Shown: piece by piece, positions 55,687-63,792 of the stretch
Layout: each line of letters begins with the position of its first letter
Position numbering within the stretch: the stretch's first letter is position 1
Origin: Leptothoe sp034932105
GTDB taxonomy: Bacteria; Cyanobacteriota; Cyanobacteriia; Phormidesmidales; Phormidesmidaceae
Assembly: GCF_034932105.1 (NCBI RefSeq)
Contig: NZ_JAYGIG010000011.1
Location: 15,079 to 79,078, forward strand
Reading direction: 5' to 3'
Length of the DNA: 64,000 nt
Made by a program: the position numbers and the translations under genes
Notes under the pieces: model-generated
Told to the model about the DNA's origin: nothing
Seen by the model: only the letters and a program-made list of their open reading frames with translations
The model's database searches: none

Positions 55687-57516
55687 TCAGAAAATCATAT
55701 CCAGGTCAAACTCGTAGAGATTGAGGTGATGAATGGCGCCACCGCCGGTTGGCCCAGGGTGTCCAGTGGCTACCAGTAGCTCATGGCAACTTAGGGGAGT
55801 AATGGCCGTAATTCCCGTGGGCCCTTGGATGCCGCCGATGGGATGGAGATCGCGATCGAGCAGTAAAATGCGACCTGCACCATTGCCAAAAAGATAACCC
55901 CAGGGAAGATCGAGCATGATGGTGGGGCTGATGTTTAACCTGAGGCGACTGAGACGGAGGGGTTTAAGGGTGAGAAAAATGACCGTTTGAGGTGCATGGA
56001 CATCGACTGCCATCCACTGATATGACTGATGATGGGGCTGGCCCATGGGGGTTAACTGGCCCAGGGTAATGCCCAGATCTAGGGAGGTTAAGTAGAGGCC
56101 CCGTCGGTTCCATAGCTGTAGCTGAGTGCCTGTCTTTTGGGTGTGGCCGACAATGGCCAGATGCCCCCCGTCAATGACTAGGACCTGTTTAAAATCAAGA
56201 TCTGGGCATAGGGGCCGTTTTAGGGAACTGCTGTTGTGAACAGATGGACCTGTCGGTTGGGCCGTATGCTTATCCGCCTGCCTGGCCATATTTAACCGTA
56301 GGATGGTCAATTGTTTGCTCTGGGGGGTTACCATTGCTGCCCAGCGGTGGTCTGGTGCGATGTCCACCATGGAGGGGGTGGACCAGGTGGTAAGCGGCGT
56401 TAATAAGTCCGGGCTAGGGCCAGACCATAGGCTGTGCTCGGTACTGACGATAAGCCCAGTTTTGGCTGGATATAGCCCTTGGATTGGACCGTCTAACACC
56501 GGTTGGCAGTAGCTGAATGATTGTTGTTGCAGCAGGGCTAGTTGAGCACCGTAGGCTATGAGCGTTTGGGGAGCGGTGCCAGCTTGGTCCCCAGGGGCTG
56601 GGGCGAGTGCTTTGAGCTGTTTTCCCGGCTCAGGTAACCGGTGGCATGGGTCTTCGGTGTAGGGATAGTAGGTGATCGGTTGCTGACGGGGAATGGACGG
56701 GGAGACAAGACTGAGGGGATCTAGACTGCGCAACTGCTCTAGCATTTCGGTGGCGGTGGCGTAGCGGCGGGCTGGGAGCTTTTCTAGGGCTTTGGCCACG
56801 ATGGGTTTCAGGGGGGCAATCAGCTGATCTGCTTCGGGAATGGGCTGGTTGAGGTGGGCTGACTGGAGGGCGGTGGGGGTACCCTGAAAGGGACGTTGGC
56901 CCACCACCAGCTCATACAGCATGATGCCTACGGCATAGACATCGGCGGCGGGGGAGTATTGACAGTAAAAGCGTTCTGGAGCCATGTAGGCGGGGGATCC
57001 GGTCTGGCCTGATCCGGTCTGGCCTAATCCTTTGGGATGGGGCTGATTTTGGATGAGTTTGGCAATGCCAAAGTCTGAAATTTTGGCTCGCCAGCGGCCG
57101 TCGCTGTAGCTCAGTAGAATGTTTTCTGGTTTGATGTCACAGTGGACAATGCCCTGTTGGTGGGCATGGGCCAGGCCGCACAGTACATCTGACATTAAGT
57201 CTAGAATGTGGGGCAGGCTGAGGGGGCTGGCCATGTGCGATCGCAATGTCCCCCCCACACAGTATTCCAACACCAGCCGTCGACCCGCATCGCCATGCTC
57301 AACGGCATGGCAAGCGACAATGTTGGGATGGGCCAGACTCATTAAACAGTGCAATTCCCTCAAAAATGCATGGGTAGGCAAACTGTGACGGTGGAGATAT
57401 TTAATCGCCACCAGCTGCCCCGTCTTACGATGAATGCCACAGTAAACCCGCCCAAACTGACCATTTCCCACCAGCCCCAATAGCCGATAGTTAGATTGCT
57501 GACGGCTCATGTTCAC
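55687..57516 (-). CDS. Ser/Thr protein kinase with C-terminal propeller-like region
   Basis: 609 residues. The kinase domain (about 10-275) has LVGNGQFGRVYCG (Gly loop), VAIKYL (Lys), IVHCDIKPENILL (catalytic loop, HCD in place of HRD, so a non-RD kinase), SDFGIAK and YMAPERF. The activation segment between DFG and APE contains a duplicated GQTGS pentapeptide. The rest (about 300-609) is made of short beta-strand repeats like a sensor or scaffold propeller, without a membrane helix. Position downstream of the V4R cluster matches SpkG (slr0152) of the Synechocystis PSII assembly operon (inference). Confidence 0.85.
   Translation of the reverse strand: MNMSRQQSNYRLLGLVGNGQFGRVYCGIHRKTGQLVAIKYLHRHSLPTHAFLRELHCLMSLAHPNIVACHAVEHGDAGRRLVLEYCVGGTLRSHMASPLSLPHILDLMSDVLCGLAHAHQQGIVHCDIKPENILLSYSDGRWRAKISDFGIAKLIQNQPHPKGLGQTGSGQTGSPAYMAPERFYCQYSPAADVYAVGIMLYELVVGQRPFQGTPTALQSAHLNQPIPEADQLIAPLKPIVAKALEKLPARRYATATEMLEQLRSLDPLSLVSPSIPRQQPITYYPYTEDPCHRLPEPGKQLKALAPAPGDQAGTAPQTLIAYGAQLALLQQQSFSYCQPVLDGPIQGLYPAKTGLIVSTEHSLWSGPSPDLLTPLTTWSTPSMVDIAPDHRWAAMVTPQSKQLTILRLNMARQADKHTAQPTGPSVHNSSSLKRPLCPDLDFKQVLVIDGGHLAIVGHTQKTGTQLQLWNRRGLYLTSLDLGITLGQLTPMGQPHHQSYQWMAVDVHAPQTVIFLTLKPLRLSRLRLNISPTIMLDLPWGYLFGNGAGRILLLDRDLHPIGGIQGPTGITAITPLSCHELLVATGHPGPTGGGAIHHLNLYEFDLDMIF
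56996..57025 (-). repeat. 15-bp tandem duplication in the kinase activation segment
   Basis: GATCCGGTCTGGCCT is repeated exactly twice. On the minus strand it gives GQTGS-GQTGS before PAYMAPE, in the loop whose phosphorylation normally sets kinase activity. The duplication keeps the frame. Confidence 0.9.
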
Positions 57517-57540
57517 ATTGCTGTATCCGTTAGCACACCC

Positions 57541-58206
57541 TTATGCTCCCTGTCCCACCAGTAGAGTCATAATCTCAGCATGGGAAAGACGCTGCTCCAC
57601 CCCCGTCTCCGCCATGGTCAAACGATCTTTGATGCCGAGGACAAAACAATTTTCTTCCGCCCCTAGGGATTCGCAATCGGTTTGGACACAGTGCAGTGGT
57701 TGACCACTCAACTCGCTAAAAAATGCCTGCAAGGCCCCTGTTTCTAGAAAACCCACAGGCCGCTCTAACTTGGGAGCATGGTCAATAAAGGCTGACCCTC
57801 GGACTTTGACGACTAAAAATCCTTGCTCACGATAGCCTGAATCTAAGCTGATCTGACCCCAGCCGTGGGTCAGCCAGCACTGCCGTAGGGCCTGCAAAAA
57901 TTCAGCCATGGCTAAACTGGTGATGGGCCGATTGTGATAGTCGGTCATCTCTTCACAGAAACGGGTATAGAAGTTTTTTCCCCACCAGCGGCCGCAGTTA
58001 TATAACACCAACATCGACGCCCGCCCAGTTTCATTATCCAGACCCGCATAAATCGCCTTAATCAGCGTATCGGGCAGGGCCAATAGGCGTTCGCCCCGGC
58101 GATTTTCTAATAACCCCAGCTCTAGGGTGCCGTGCACATAAACATCGGTGGCAAAGTAGTTAGCCGTTAGGTGATTTTCTGTCAGTAAGTCGGCCACCAG
58201 TACCAT
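57541..58206 (-). CDS. V4R-domain protein (slr0147-like)
   Basis: From the ATG at 58206 (MVLVADLLTENHLTANYF) the protein has 221 residues; an in-frame extension to 58257 is less likely. The C-terminal V4R (4-vinyl reductase) region carries the Cys pattern LHCVQTDCESLGAEENCFVLG. V4R domains are proposed to bind small hydrophobic or tetrapyrrole ligands. It is followed after 24 bases by the kinase. It matches a member of the slr0144-slr0152 photosystem II assembly cluster by domain and order. Confidence 0.7.
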   Translation of the reverse strand: MVLVADLLTENHLTANYFATDVYVHGTLELGLLENRRGERLLALPDTLIKAIYAGLDNETGRASMLVLYNCGRWWGKNFYTRFCEEMTDYHNRPITSLAMAEFLQALRQCWLTHGWGQISLDSGYREQGFLVVKVRGSAFIDHAPKLERPVGFLETGALQAFFSELSGQPLHCVQTDCESLGAEENCFVLGIKDRLTMAETGVEQRLSHAEIMTLLVGQGA

Positions 58207-58384
58207 GGTAATCAGTCCTCTTGGGTTTCCTAAAAAACACGCCCTAGATGTGGACAAATTCTATCATCAGAGAGTTTATTCCAATGTTCGTCCAAGGATT
58301 CCTATGGCCAGGCTTTACACTTGGGCATCAGGGGGGCATCAGGGGAGGATCAGAGGATCAGAAGCTAAAACATTCGGTTCTAAC

Positions 58385-58876
58385 TCAGACTGTGTCCTCC
58401 CCTGATGTCTGCAAGAGCTGCTGTGCGGCTTCTAAAGGGGGTTTGAGTAGGGCAAATTGGGTGTCGGTCAACAGTCGAGGCAGTTGCTGATTCAGGGAGT
58501 GGTGAAGCAAGGTATCCACAGGTTCGGTCTGATAGACCTCCACCATGGTGGGTAGCCATCCTTCTAAGCGTCGCCGTCCTAGGTTCACGTCGTCAACCAG
58601 CATACCCAGGGCCGCATAGCGCAAAATCAAAATTGTTTGCTTGATGCTTTGCTCTAGGGCTGCGGTATTTTTCTGCACATCTTCGGGGAGGCGATCCACC
58701 AATTCTTGGATCAGGTTAACTTCCCACTCCCGCAGCTGTCGATAGGCCCTCATGCGATCTGCCAGGCTGCCAACATACTGACCGAGACTATTCATTTCTT
58801 GGGCATTCAGATAGCTCCGATCGGGTTTGAGCGCAAGCTGCCGAAGAACGTGTTGGCTGAGGGGCGATGGGGTCAT
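58385..58876 (-). CDS. phycobilisome-like small protein (slr0146-like)
   Basis: 163 residues, helical. MTPSPLSQHVLRQLALKPDRSYLNAQEMNSLGQYVGSLADRM and RLEGWLPTMVEVYQTEPV give a weak phycobilisome-globin flavour, with no bilin-binding Cys. In the Synechocystis operon small proteins of this type accompany the V4R proteins. The assignment rests mainly on order and helical pattern. It lies 77 bases downstream of the small acidic gene. Confidence 0.5.
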   Translation of the reverse strand: MTPSPLSQHVLRQLALKPDRSYLNAQEMNSLGQYVGSLADRMRAYRQLREWEVNLIQELVDRLPEDVQKNTAALEQSIKQTILILRYAALGMLVDDVNLGRRRLEGWLPTMVEVYQTEPVDTLLHHSLNQQLPRLLTDTQFALLKPPLEAAQQLLQTSGEDTV

Positions 58877-58953
58877 GGCGATCTTAGATGGCAGTTTTAT
58901 CCTTAGGGTATGGGGCCAAAAAGCTATGGGGCCAAAAGGCTAAGAGACCAGCC

Positions 58954-59259
58954 CTAAAATAATGCAGAGAGGTCTTCTAGGGTGAGGGTATCGTCTTCCA
59001 TTGGATTTGTAACCTCATCGTCATGAAATAGCTCCCAGTCGTCTGGGGGGATTGCTGGCACCGAGCCCTGCCAGGGAAATGTATTAAAAAACTGTCCAAC
59101 TGTTTCATAGGGGGTGTTGGCTCCATCCTCATCTTCCTGATCCAGTGCCCTTTGGCCGTACCAGTTGATTTGGCTAAAGAAGTCACTGACGGATAGCGCT
59201 AGGGTGGGGGTGTTGACGGGATGATGAGGTGTTGGGGCCATCATGGGAGGCAGATGCAT
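58954..59259 (-). CDS. small acidic protein (slr0145-like)
   Basis: 101 residues, acidic, no recognised domain. The C-terminal half is rich in Asp, Glu and Pro (DDWELFHDDEVTNPMEDDTLTLEDLSALF). The ATG shares one base with the stop of the upstream V4R gene (TAATG), so it is translated together with it. The operon position suggests the same complex. No homology beyond that is claimed. Confidence 0.5.
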   Translation of the reverse strand: MHLPPMMAPTPHHPVNTPTLALSVSDFFSQINWYGQRALDQEDEDGANTPYETVGQFFNTFPWQGSVPAIPPDDWELFHDDEVTNPMEDDTLTLEDLSALF

Positions 59260-59942
59260 TATAACAACGGCTCTCTAGAGCGTAGTCGTTTTTCGATATC
59301 GCTGGCGGTGGCTCCTTCATTTAACCAAAAGGCTGCTGCATCGATCCGTTCCTTGGCCCCTAGCAAAAACTTACAATAGGTTTCGCCCATGGAATAACAT
59401 TGAATTTCAATACAGCTCAGTTGTTTACGAACCATTTCGGTAAAGAAACCGGCGTAGAGCCCAGCATAGAGATAACAGACTGGCTTACCCACATCCCCAA
59501 GGGTACGTGCTACAGCTGAGTCAAAGAGATTGATAAACATAAATCCCTGTTGACGATCGGCCATGTCGATTTCCCAGCGCCCCCATCCTTGGGCGGTAAA
59601 GGGCCACCACCAGGTTTCTAGTAAGAACATGAGGTTAGCTTGCTGGGGGCTAATCTGGTACTCCCGTTCAAACCACTGATCAAAAAATATAGAATCTTGC
59701 TTACCCCATTCCACGCCAATGGAATACATCACTGCGGCTGAGGCTGCGCCCACCTCTTCTTCTAAGCCTTCTAGGAGGCCAATGATAAAGTCTTCGCTGG
59801 TGAGAATATTGCGGCTGCCATTCCAGTCGGCAATGGTGCCCTCGGCGGCATTGAACTGGAAAAAATCAGAAAAATTGTAGTGGTTGTGCTTTTGGGGATA
59901 TTTTTGGCGCAGCGCGTGGGCGCGAACCGAGGGGATGTCCAT
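59259..59942 (-). CDS. V4R-domain protein (slr0144-like)
   Basis: From the ATG at 59942 (MDIPSVRAHALRQKYP) it has 227 residues; a TTG at 59990 that overlaps the previous gene by 11 bases is the alternative. The C-terminal Cys pattern LSCIEIQCYSMGETYCKFLLG is that of V4R. The middle part (WWWPFTAQGWGRWEIDM, DRQQGFMFINLFDSAVAR) is aromatic-rich. The Synechocystis counterpart slr0144 heads the operon for photosystem II assembly proteins; the order V4R, small, phycobilisome-like, V4R, kinase is kept here. Confidence 0.7.
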   Translation of the reverse strand: MDIPSVRAHALRQKYPQKHNHYNFSDFFQFNAAEGTIADWNGSRNILTSEDFIIGLLEGLEEEVGAASAAVMYSIGVEWGKQDSIFFDQWFEREYQISPQQANLMFLLETWWWPFTAQGWGRWEIDMADRQQGFMFINLFDSAVARTLGDVGKPVCYLYAGLYAGFFTEMVRKQLSCIEIQCYSMGETYCKFLLGAKERIDAAAFWLNEGATASDIEKRLRSREPLL

Positions 59943-59979
59943 ATAGCCTGATGTACCTGAGCTTACCTTCAGGGTAACT

Positions 59980-60450
59980 CTATTGACCAAGTAAAAGTCT
60001 GGCCTGGGCTAAAATTGGGCAAAATAGCTCAGCCTCTTGGGGTGTGAGGTATTGGCGCACGATATCTTGGATGATTTTATAGGTCATGTCGCAGCTTGGT
60101 TGGGCTTTGAAGGACCGCATTACTGACTGGAACCAGAGTAGGAAGTGCTCCTTTAGGCCCTCTTCATCCGCTACGAGTAGGGCGTGGGCGCAAAACCTTA
60201 ACCCCCGTATGGTGTCTCGCTGCCACTTGGCACTGAAGTCGACTTTCCCCCGTTGGAGGAATTGGGGGTGGGTAGCTTTTAGTTTTTGCTTGACCTGTTG
60301 GATAATCTCTTTTTCGGCCTTCTGAATTTTTTGGTAGGCGCTAAACCGTAGTCGAGCTGTTTGCAGATAGTTTTGCAAAAATAGCAGCTCCGTATCGGTG
60401 GCATAGCGGCCGTCGACTTCGCGGACTAGGGTTTGTAGCTGGCTGAGCAT
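59980..60450 (-). CDS. phycobilisome-like protein
   Basis: 156 residues, all helical. MLSQLQTLVREVDGRYATDTELLFLQNYLQTARLRFSAYQKIQKAEKEII has the layout of the phycobiliprotein globin fold, and RGLRFCAHALLVADEEGLKEHFLLW of its later helices. There is no clear bilin attachment Cys in the usual place. It may be an accessory protein of the V4R cluster that starts right after it, and it could bind a bilin or only keep the fold. Confidence 0.5.
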   Translation of the reverse strand: MLSQLQTLVREVDGRYATDTELLFLQNYLQTARLRFSAYQKIQKAEKEIIQQVKQKLKATHPQFLQRGKVDFSAKWQRDTIRGLRFCAHALLVADEEGLKEHFLLWFQSVMRSFKAQPSCDMTYKIIQDIVRQYLTPQEAELFCPILAQARLLLGQ

Positions 60451-60556
60451 GGGGCGGGATTTTGAAGTTTTGATTTTAGGTTGGAGCTATAGGGGCGGGC
60501 GATGGGGACCGAGCGTAGATGCTGATTAGGGGCCTGCTGTTTTCTGATTAGGTTAA

Positions 60557-60901
60557 TTAATAGCGGGGAATGGTGCTGTCTACAAGGCGAGCATAGGCGT
60601 CAATGCCGCCGGATAGGTTTTTGGTGCGTTCAAAGCCTTGGCGTTTGAGCCACTGGCACATTTGGGCAGAGCGCATGCCGTGGTGGCACATGACGATGGT
60701 TTCGCGGCTGGGGTCTAGGTGGTTGAGAATGTGATCGGACCAGTCGGCGTATTGACTTAGGGGTAAGTGGATGAAGTTGGGTAGGTTTGCGATCGCAACT
60801 TCATCTGGCTCCCTGACATCCACTAGCTGTAGTTCTTCCTCAGGCAGTCGTTGCGCTAAGTCTGGCGCTGAAATTTCATCTATGCTTGAAATTCCGTACA
60901 T
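60557..60901 (-). CDS. rhodanese-like sulfurtransferase
   Basis: 114 residues, single rhodanese domain. LQLVDVREPDEV is the first motif and IVMCHHGMRSAQM the active-site loop with the catalytic Cys (C72). It can move sulfane sulfur to a thiol acceptor; the partner is unknown. It lies 106 bases upstream of the phycobilisome-like gene on the same strand. Confidence 0.88.
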   Translation of the reverse strand: MYGISSIDEISAPDLAQRLPEEELQLVDVREPDEVAIANLPNFIHLPLSQYADWSDHILNHLDPSRETIVMCHHGMRSAQMCQWLKRQGFERTKNLSGGIDAYARLVDSTIPRY

Positions 60902-60997
60902 AGGTATTCTCCGGTAGTTCTGCCACTTACTTTTTACTTTATTTGGCGTCGGTTAGGGTTTGCGATCGCTAAATTAGTGACTATCATCAAATTAGGG

Positions 60998-61035
60998 ATC
61001 AACATGCCGGGCCCGAGTGGGCTCAGCATGTTGAT
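60998..61035. repeat. hairpin upstream of the rhodanese gene
   Basis: ATCAACATGC (60998-61007) pairs with GCATGTTGAT (61026-61035), and the inner part (GGGCCC/GGGCTC) extends it. The loop is GAGT. It lies between the divergent rhodanese and GT61 genes. Confidence 0.75.
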
Positions 61036-61185
61036 TATGGTAACTAATCACTGGTAAATCCACGACCTGCCAGCGAGTCCAGGGGCGGGTTAGGGCTAGC
61101 TTTTTAGATTCGAAAAATTGTGTGGGCACTCTATGCGTTAGCTACCCATTGTTTTTTGTGTTGAGTAGGGGAGCTCTTAGGGGCC

Positions 61186-62148
61186 ATGAGTGACACTAGT
61201 TGCACATTAATTCAAACCAATAATTCTCCAGTGACCTTGCTTCGCGTTAAGGCTGGATATACCAACGACAAAGGTGAAGTCTATGACAAGAACGGTGTGT
61301 TTATTGATTTCCCAAGGGAGCTTGGGAGTAAACAACGAGCGAACTTAGACCCAGCTTCGGTTGACAAACAATTTAAGACTAAAGTTGTTGGATGCTTTGT
61401 ACAGGAACGGAGAAACTATTCATATTACCATTGGACCTACGAAACATTACCCAAGCTGATCTATCTTAGCAACAACAGAAAAGAGCTGGGAATTGACAAA
61501 CTATATTTTCACTTTGGACGATTTGGCCATCCCTATCAAAGACAGGCCTTGAGAAGACTGGGCTTTCAATATAGAAACATTGTCGATGCTAAACGAATTA
61601 GGTCTTTGAGCGCCAAGGAAATTGTTGTTATTAAATTAAACGAAACACGTCTTGAGCCGAGCTTTCAGCTCTGTCAGATGATTAAGTCAGCCTTTATCCA
61701 GAAAACAACAATCAAGCCTTACCGCAAAATCTATCTTACCCGTGCCCATGTCTCAACAGGGAGAAAGCTCCTTAACGAGTTTGAACTGAGAAGACTTTTA
61801 GAGGCCCATGGCTTTGAGATTATTATTGCTGACAAGCTAAGCGTATCAGCACAGGCTAATCTTTTTAATGAGTCCAAATATATTGTCAGTCCCCATGGTG
61901 CAGCATTAGCAAACATCGCTTTCTGTGAACCTGGAACAAGAATCTTAGAGTTGTTTAATCTTGTAGATCGATCTAAGAATCCTGTGTATTCAATATATTC
62001 AAAAGTGTCTGAAGCCTGTGGTTTTGATCTAATACCGGTAAGCCCTATACCAATGGCAATAGAAGAGAGCACTAAAAGCAATCATCGATCTAATTTTTAT
62101 ACCGATCTGGATGCGATTAAAACAGCCCTAGTAGATTGGGGATTATAA
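61186..62148 (+). CDS. glycosyltransferase family 61 protein
   Basis: 320 residues. NYSYYHWTYETLPKLIYLS, KIYLTRAHVSTGRKLLNEFEL and YIVSPHGAALANIAFCEPGTRILELF are the three hallmarks of GT61 (DUF563) glycosyltransferases. It would transfer a sugar to a surface polymer or protein; the acceptor is unknown. A line counted by hand inside it is about 43% GC, lower than most of the window, and no other glycan gene is close, so it may have been acquired. No membrane helix. Confidence 0.85.
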   Translation: MSDTSCTLIQTNNSPVTLLRVKAGYTNDKGEVYDKNGVFIDFPRELGSKQRANLDPASVDKQFKTKVVGCFVQERRNYSYYHWTYETLPKLIYLSNNRKELGIDKLYFHFGRFGHPYQRQALRRLGFQYRNIVDAKRIRSLSAKEIVVIKLNETRLEPSFQLCQMIKSAFIQKTTIKPYRKIYLTRAHVSTGRKLLNEFELRRLLEAHGFEIIIADKLSVSAQANLFNESKYIVSPHGAALANIAFCEPGTRILELFNLVDRSKNPVYSIYSKVSEACGFDLIPVSPIPMAIEESTKSNHRSNFYTDLDAIKTALVDWGL

Positions 62149-62402
62149 GCTTTATCTAAGGCGATCCTATGCTGGGAGAAAAAAGATTCCCATTAATCTT
62201 AGCTGAGCTCTTGCACCATTCTCAGTAAGGGTTGCGTTGGGGGCCAAAATCTGAAAAGGGGCGTAGTAAAACTTGAAGACGGTCCTAAAAACCATGGTTC
62301 AGCACGCCCAAGGGCCAGTTTCTCGCCTCATTAAGCTGACGCCCAGCGTCTATCAAAAGAGGATGACATTTTCTACCTATTAATTGGATCGATGCTGAAA
62401 GG

Positions 62403-62759
62403 TTATGCCTCACGTTGATAGCATCCACGAAACCTTCGTACTGCGGGTCGTTCGCCGTCAAGATAATCTTCGGCATACCTTTCGACAAAACCTTGTGACT
62501 TCAATATGTCGATTTCCCGTCGCACAAGTGGCCATGGCATTGAGCCTGCTGTTTCCGATTCCTCCCTCAGTCGAGCGATGAGCATAAGATGACTGCCGAG
62601 CGAAATAAACTCAGAAATTTGTTTTAGTGCTTTAGCACGTAACTCAGGTGGAAGTACCTGAAGTGTGTACGCCTCAAGCACAAAGTCAAAAGCCCCTAGC
62701 CAGCTATCCGGAGATTGAAGCTGCATCGCGGGGTTGGGCCTCTCGTGGACGCCAATCAC
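62403..62759 (-). pseudogene. class I methyltransferase, C-terminal fragment (N-terminus missing)
   Basis: 118 codons from a GTG at 62759. GAFDFVLEAYTLQVLPPELRAKAL and MPWPLVRREIDILKSQGF match the C-terminal half of a SAM-dependent (TPMT-like) methyltransferase. The SAM-binding motif I and everything before it are absent. In frame, a stop lies at 62787-62789, which is the stop codon of the hydrolase, and the first codons after it (AAPIPAGFTVIGVHERPNP) are not methyltransferase-like. A GTTGGGC box (62733-62739) sits in this junction. The missing half could lie right of the window. Confidence 0.65.
62733..62739 (-). other. attC-like half box (matching core site)
   Basis: GTTGGGC fits the integron core consensus GTTRRRY on the plus strand, that is GCCCAAC (RYYYAAC) on the minus strand. 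With three more bases (62733-62742) it is the exact reverse complement of 63710-63719 across the hydrolase gene. The rest of an attC is not visible after it on the minus strand, so the site is truncated. Confidence 0.5.
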
Positions 62760-62786
62760 TGTGAACCCGGCAGGAATAGGAGCGGC

Positions 62787-63650
62787 CTATGCCCGCAAGA
62801 ATTCACGCAGCGACGCGAGCAATACGTCAGGGGACTCCTCCGCGATGAAGTGGCCGCAGGGAAGAGCGTGGCCTTCGACGTGGTCTGCCTTCTCGCGCCA
62901 GGTAGCGAGCACGTCGAACAGCGTATGCATCTTGCCGAACTCACCCCAGAGGGCAAGCACCGGGCAGCGCACGCGGGCGTCGAGTTCGCGCTCGTCGTCC
63001 TCGAAGTCACGCGTCGCTGCCGCTCGATAGTCCTCGAGGCCCGCGCGAATCGTGCCCGGTAGAGTGAAGGCTCGCAGGTACTCATGCAGCATCGGCTCCT
63101 CAATCGCGCCAGCGCAGAACGTCAATCCCCGGAACACAGCCCGCAGGAACGCTTCGGGCACGGCACCGATCATCAGTTCGGGCAGGTCTGGTGCCTGGAA
63201 GGAGAACCAGTGCCAGTAGGCCGCAGCCAAGTGCCGGTCAGTGCGCACGAACACGGTATGGGTAGGCACGATGTCGAGGACGCACAACCGTGTGACCGCT
63301 TCCGAATAGTCCAACGCCTGGCGATGGGCCACGCGCGCGCCGCGGTCATGGGCGACCACGGCATAGCGAGGGTGACCGAGCGCCACCATCACTTCGTGCA
63401 TGTCGCGCGCCATGGTGCGCTTGTCGTAGCCGTCGCGCGGTTTGTCCGAATCGCCATACCCGCGAAGATCCGGGCACACCACCGTGAACTCGCCGAGCAG
63501 TCGAGGCGCGACCTTGCGCCACATCTGCGCGGTCTGGGGCCAGCCGTGCAGGAGCAAGAGCGCTGGCCCCTCGCCCCCGACCCACAAGTTGATGCGGATG
63601 CCGTTCGCGAGGACCGCGCGCTGTTCCATTCCGGTCATGAAGTGGGACAT
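62787..63650 (-). CDS. alpha/beta hydrolase, haloacetate (fluoroacetate) dehalogenase-like
   Basis: 287 residues from ATG 63650 (ATGs at 63638 and 63629 are also possible). LLHGWPQTAQMWRKVAPRL gives the oxyanion hole, VCPDLRGYGDSDKP the substrate Arg region, VVAHDRGARVAHR the nucleophile Asp, and PCGHFIAEESPD the catalytic His. The AYWHWFSFQ motif has the His-Trp pair of the fluoroacetate dehalogenase halide pocket, so this specificity or an epoxide-hydrolase-like one is likely (inference). Two lines counted by hand are 60 and 73% GC, far above the neighbours, a sign of transfer. It is framed by integron-like boxes. Confidence 0.82.
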   Translation of the reverse strand: MSHFMTGMEQRAVLANGIRINLWVGGEGPALLLLHGWPQTAQMWRKVAPRLLGEFTVVCPDLRGYGDSDKPRDGYDKRTMARDMHEVMVALGHPRYAVVAHDRGARVAHRQALDYSEAVTRLCVLDIVPTHTVFVRTDRHLAAAYWHWFSFQAPDLPELMIGAVPEAFLRAVFRGLTFCAGAIEEPMLHEYLRAFTLPGTIRAGLEDYRAAATRDFEDDERELDARVRCPVLALWGEFGKMHTLFDVLATWREKADHVEGHALPCGHFIAEESPDVLLASLREFLRA

Positions 63651-63712
63651 GAGGATGTGGTCCGTGACGGGTGTTCAGTGATCGATGATGGGACGGCCAT
63701 TAACTTTGGGAG

Positions 63713-63792
63713 GCCCAACGTTCCGGCTGAGCGGCTGCAAGTAATCTTTGCAACATCACCAAGATCTTCCAACAGTCCGCTCCAGCCGGGTT
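63713..63792 (-). repeat. attC-like integron recombination site, split by the intron
   Basis: Read on the minus strand, the site ends in a perfect GTTGGGC (GTTRRRY, 63713-63719). The inner arms pair: 63723-63737 (CCGGCTGAGCGGCTG) with 63773-63789 (CAGTCCGCTCCAGCCGG), with one extra T (63776) and one extra C unpaired on one arm, like the extrahelical bases of attC. The loop is 35 bases. The outer box at the other end keeps only GTT (AAC on the minus strand) at 63790-63792 because the intron begins at 63793. Confidence 0.65.

Noticed and set aside
62285..62488. 67-codon minus-strand frame next to the methyltransferase fragment
   Set aside because: It overlaps the methyltransferase frame and has no family features or ribosome site.
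62403..63650. Hydrolase-methyltransferase fusion by stop-codon readthrough
   Set aside because: The two share a frame, but a TAG separates them and the composition changes sharply. A chance junction after insertion is simpler.
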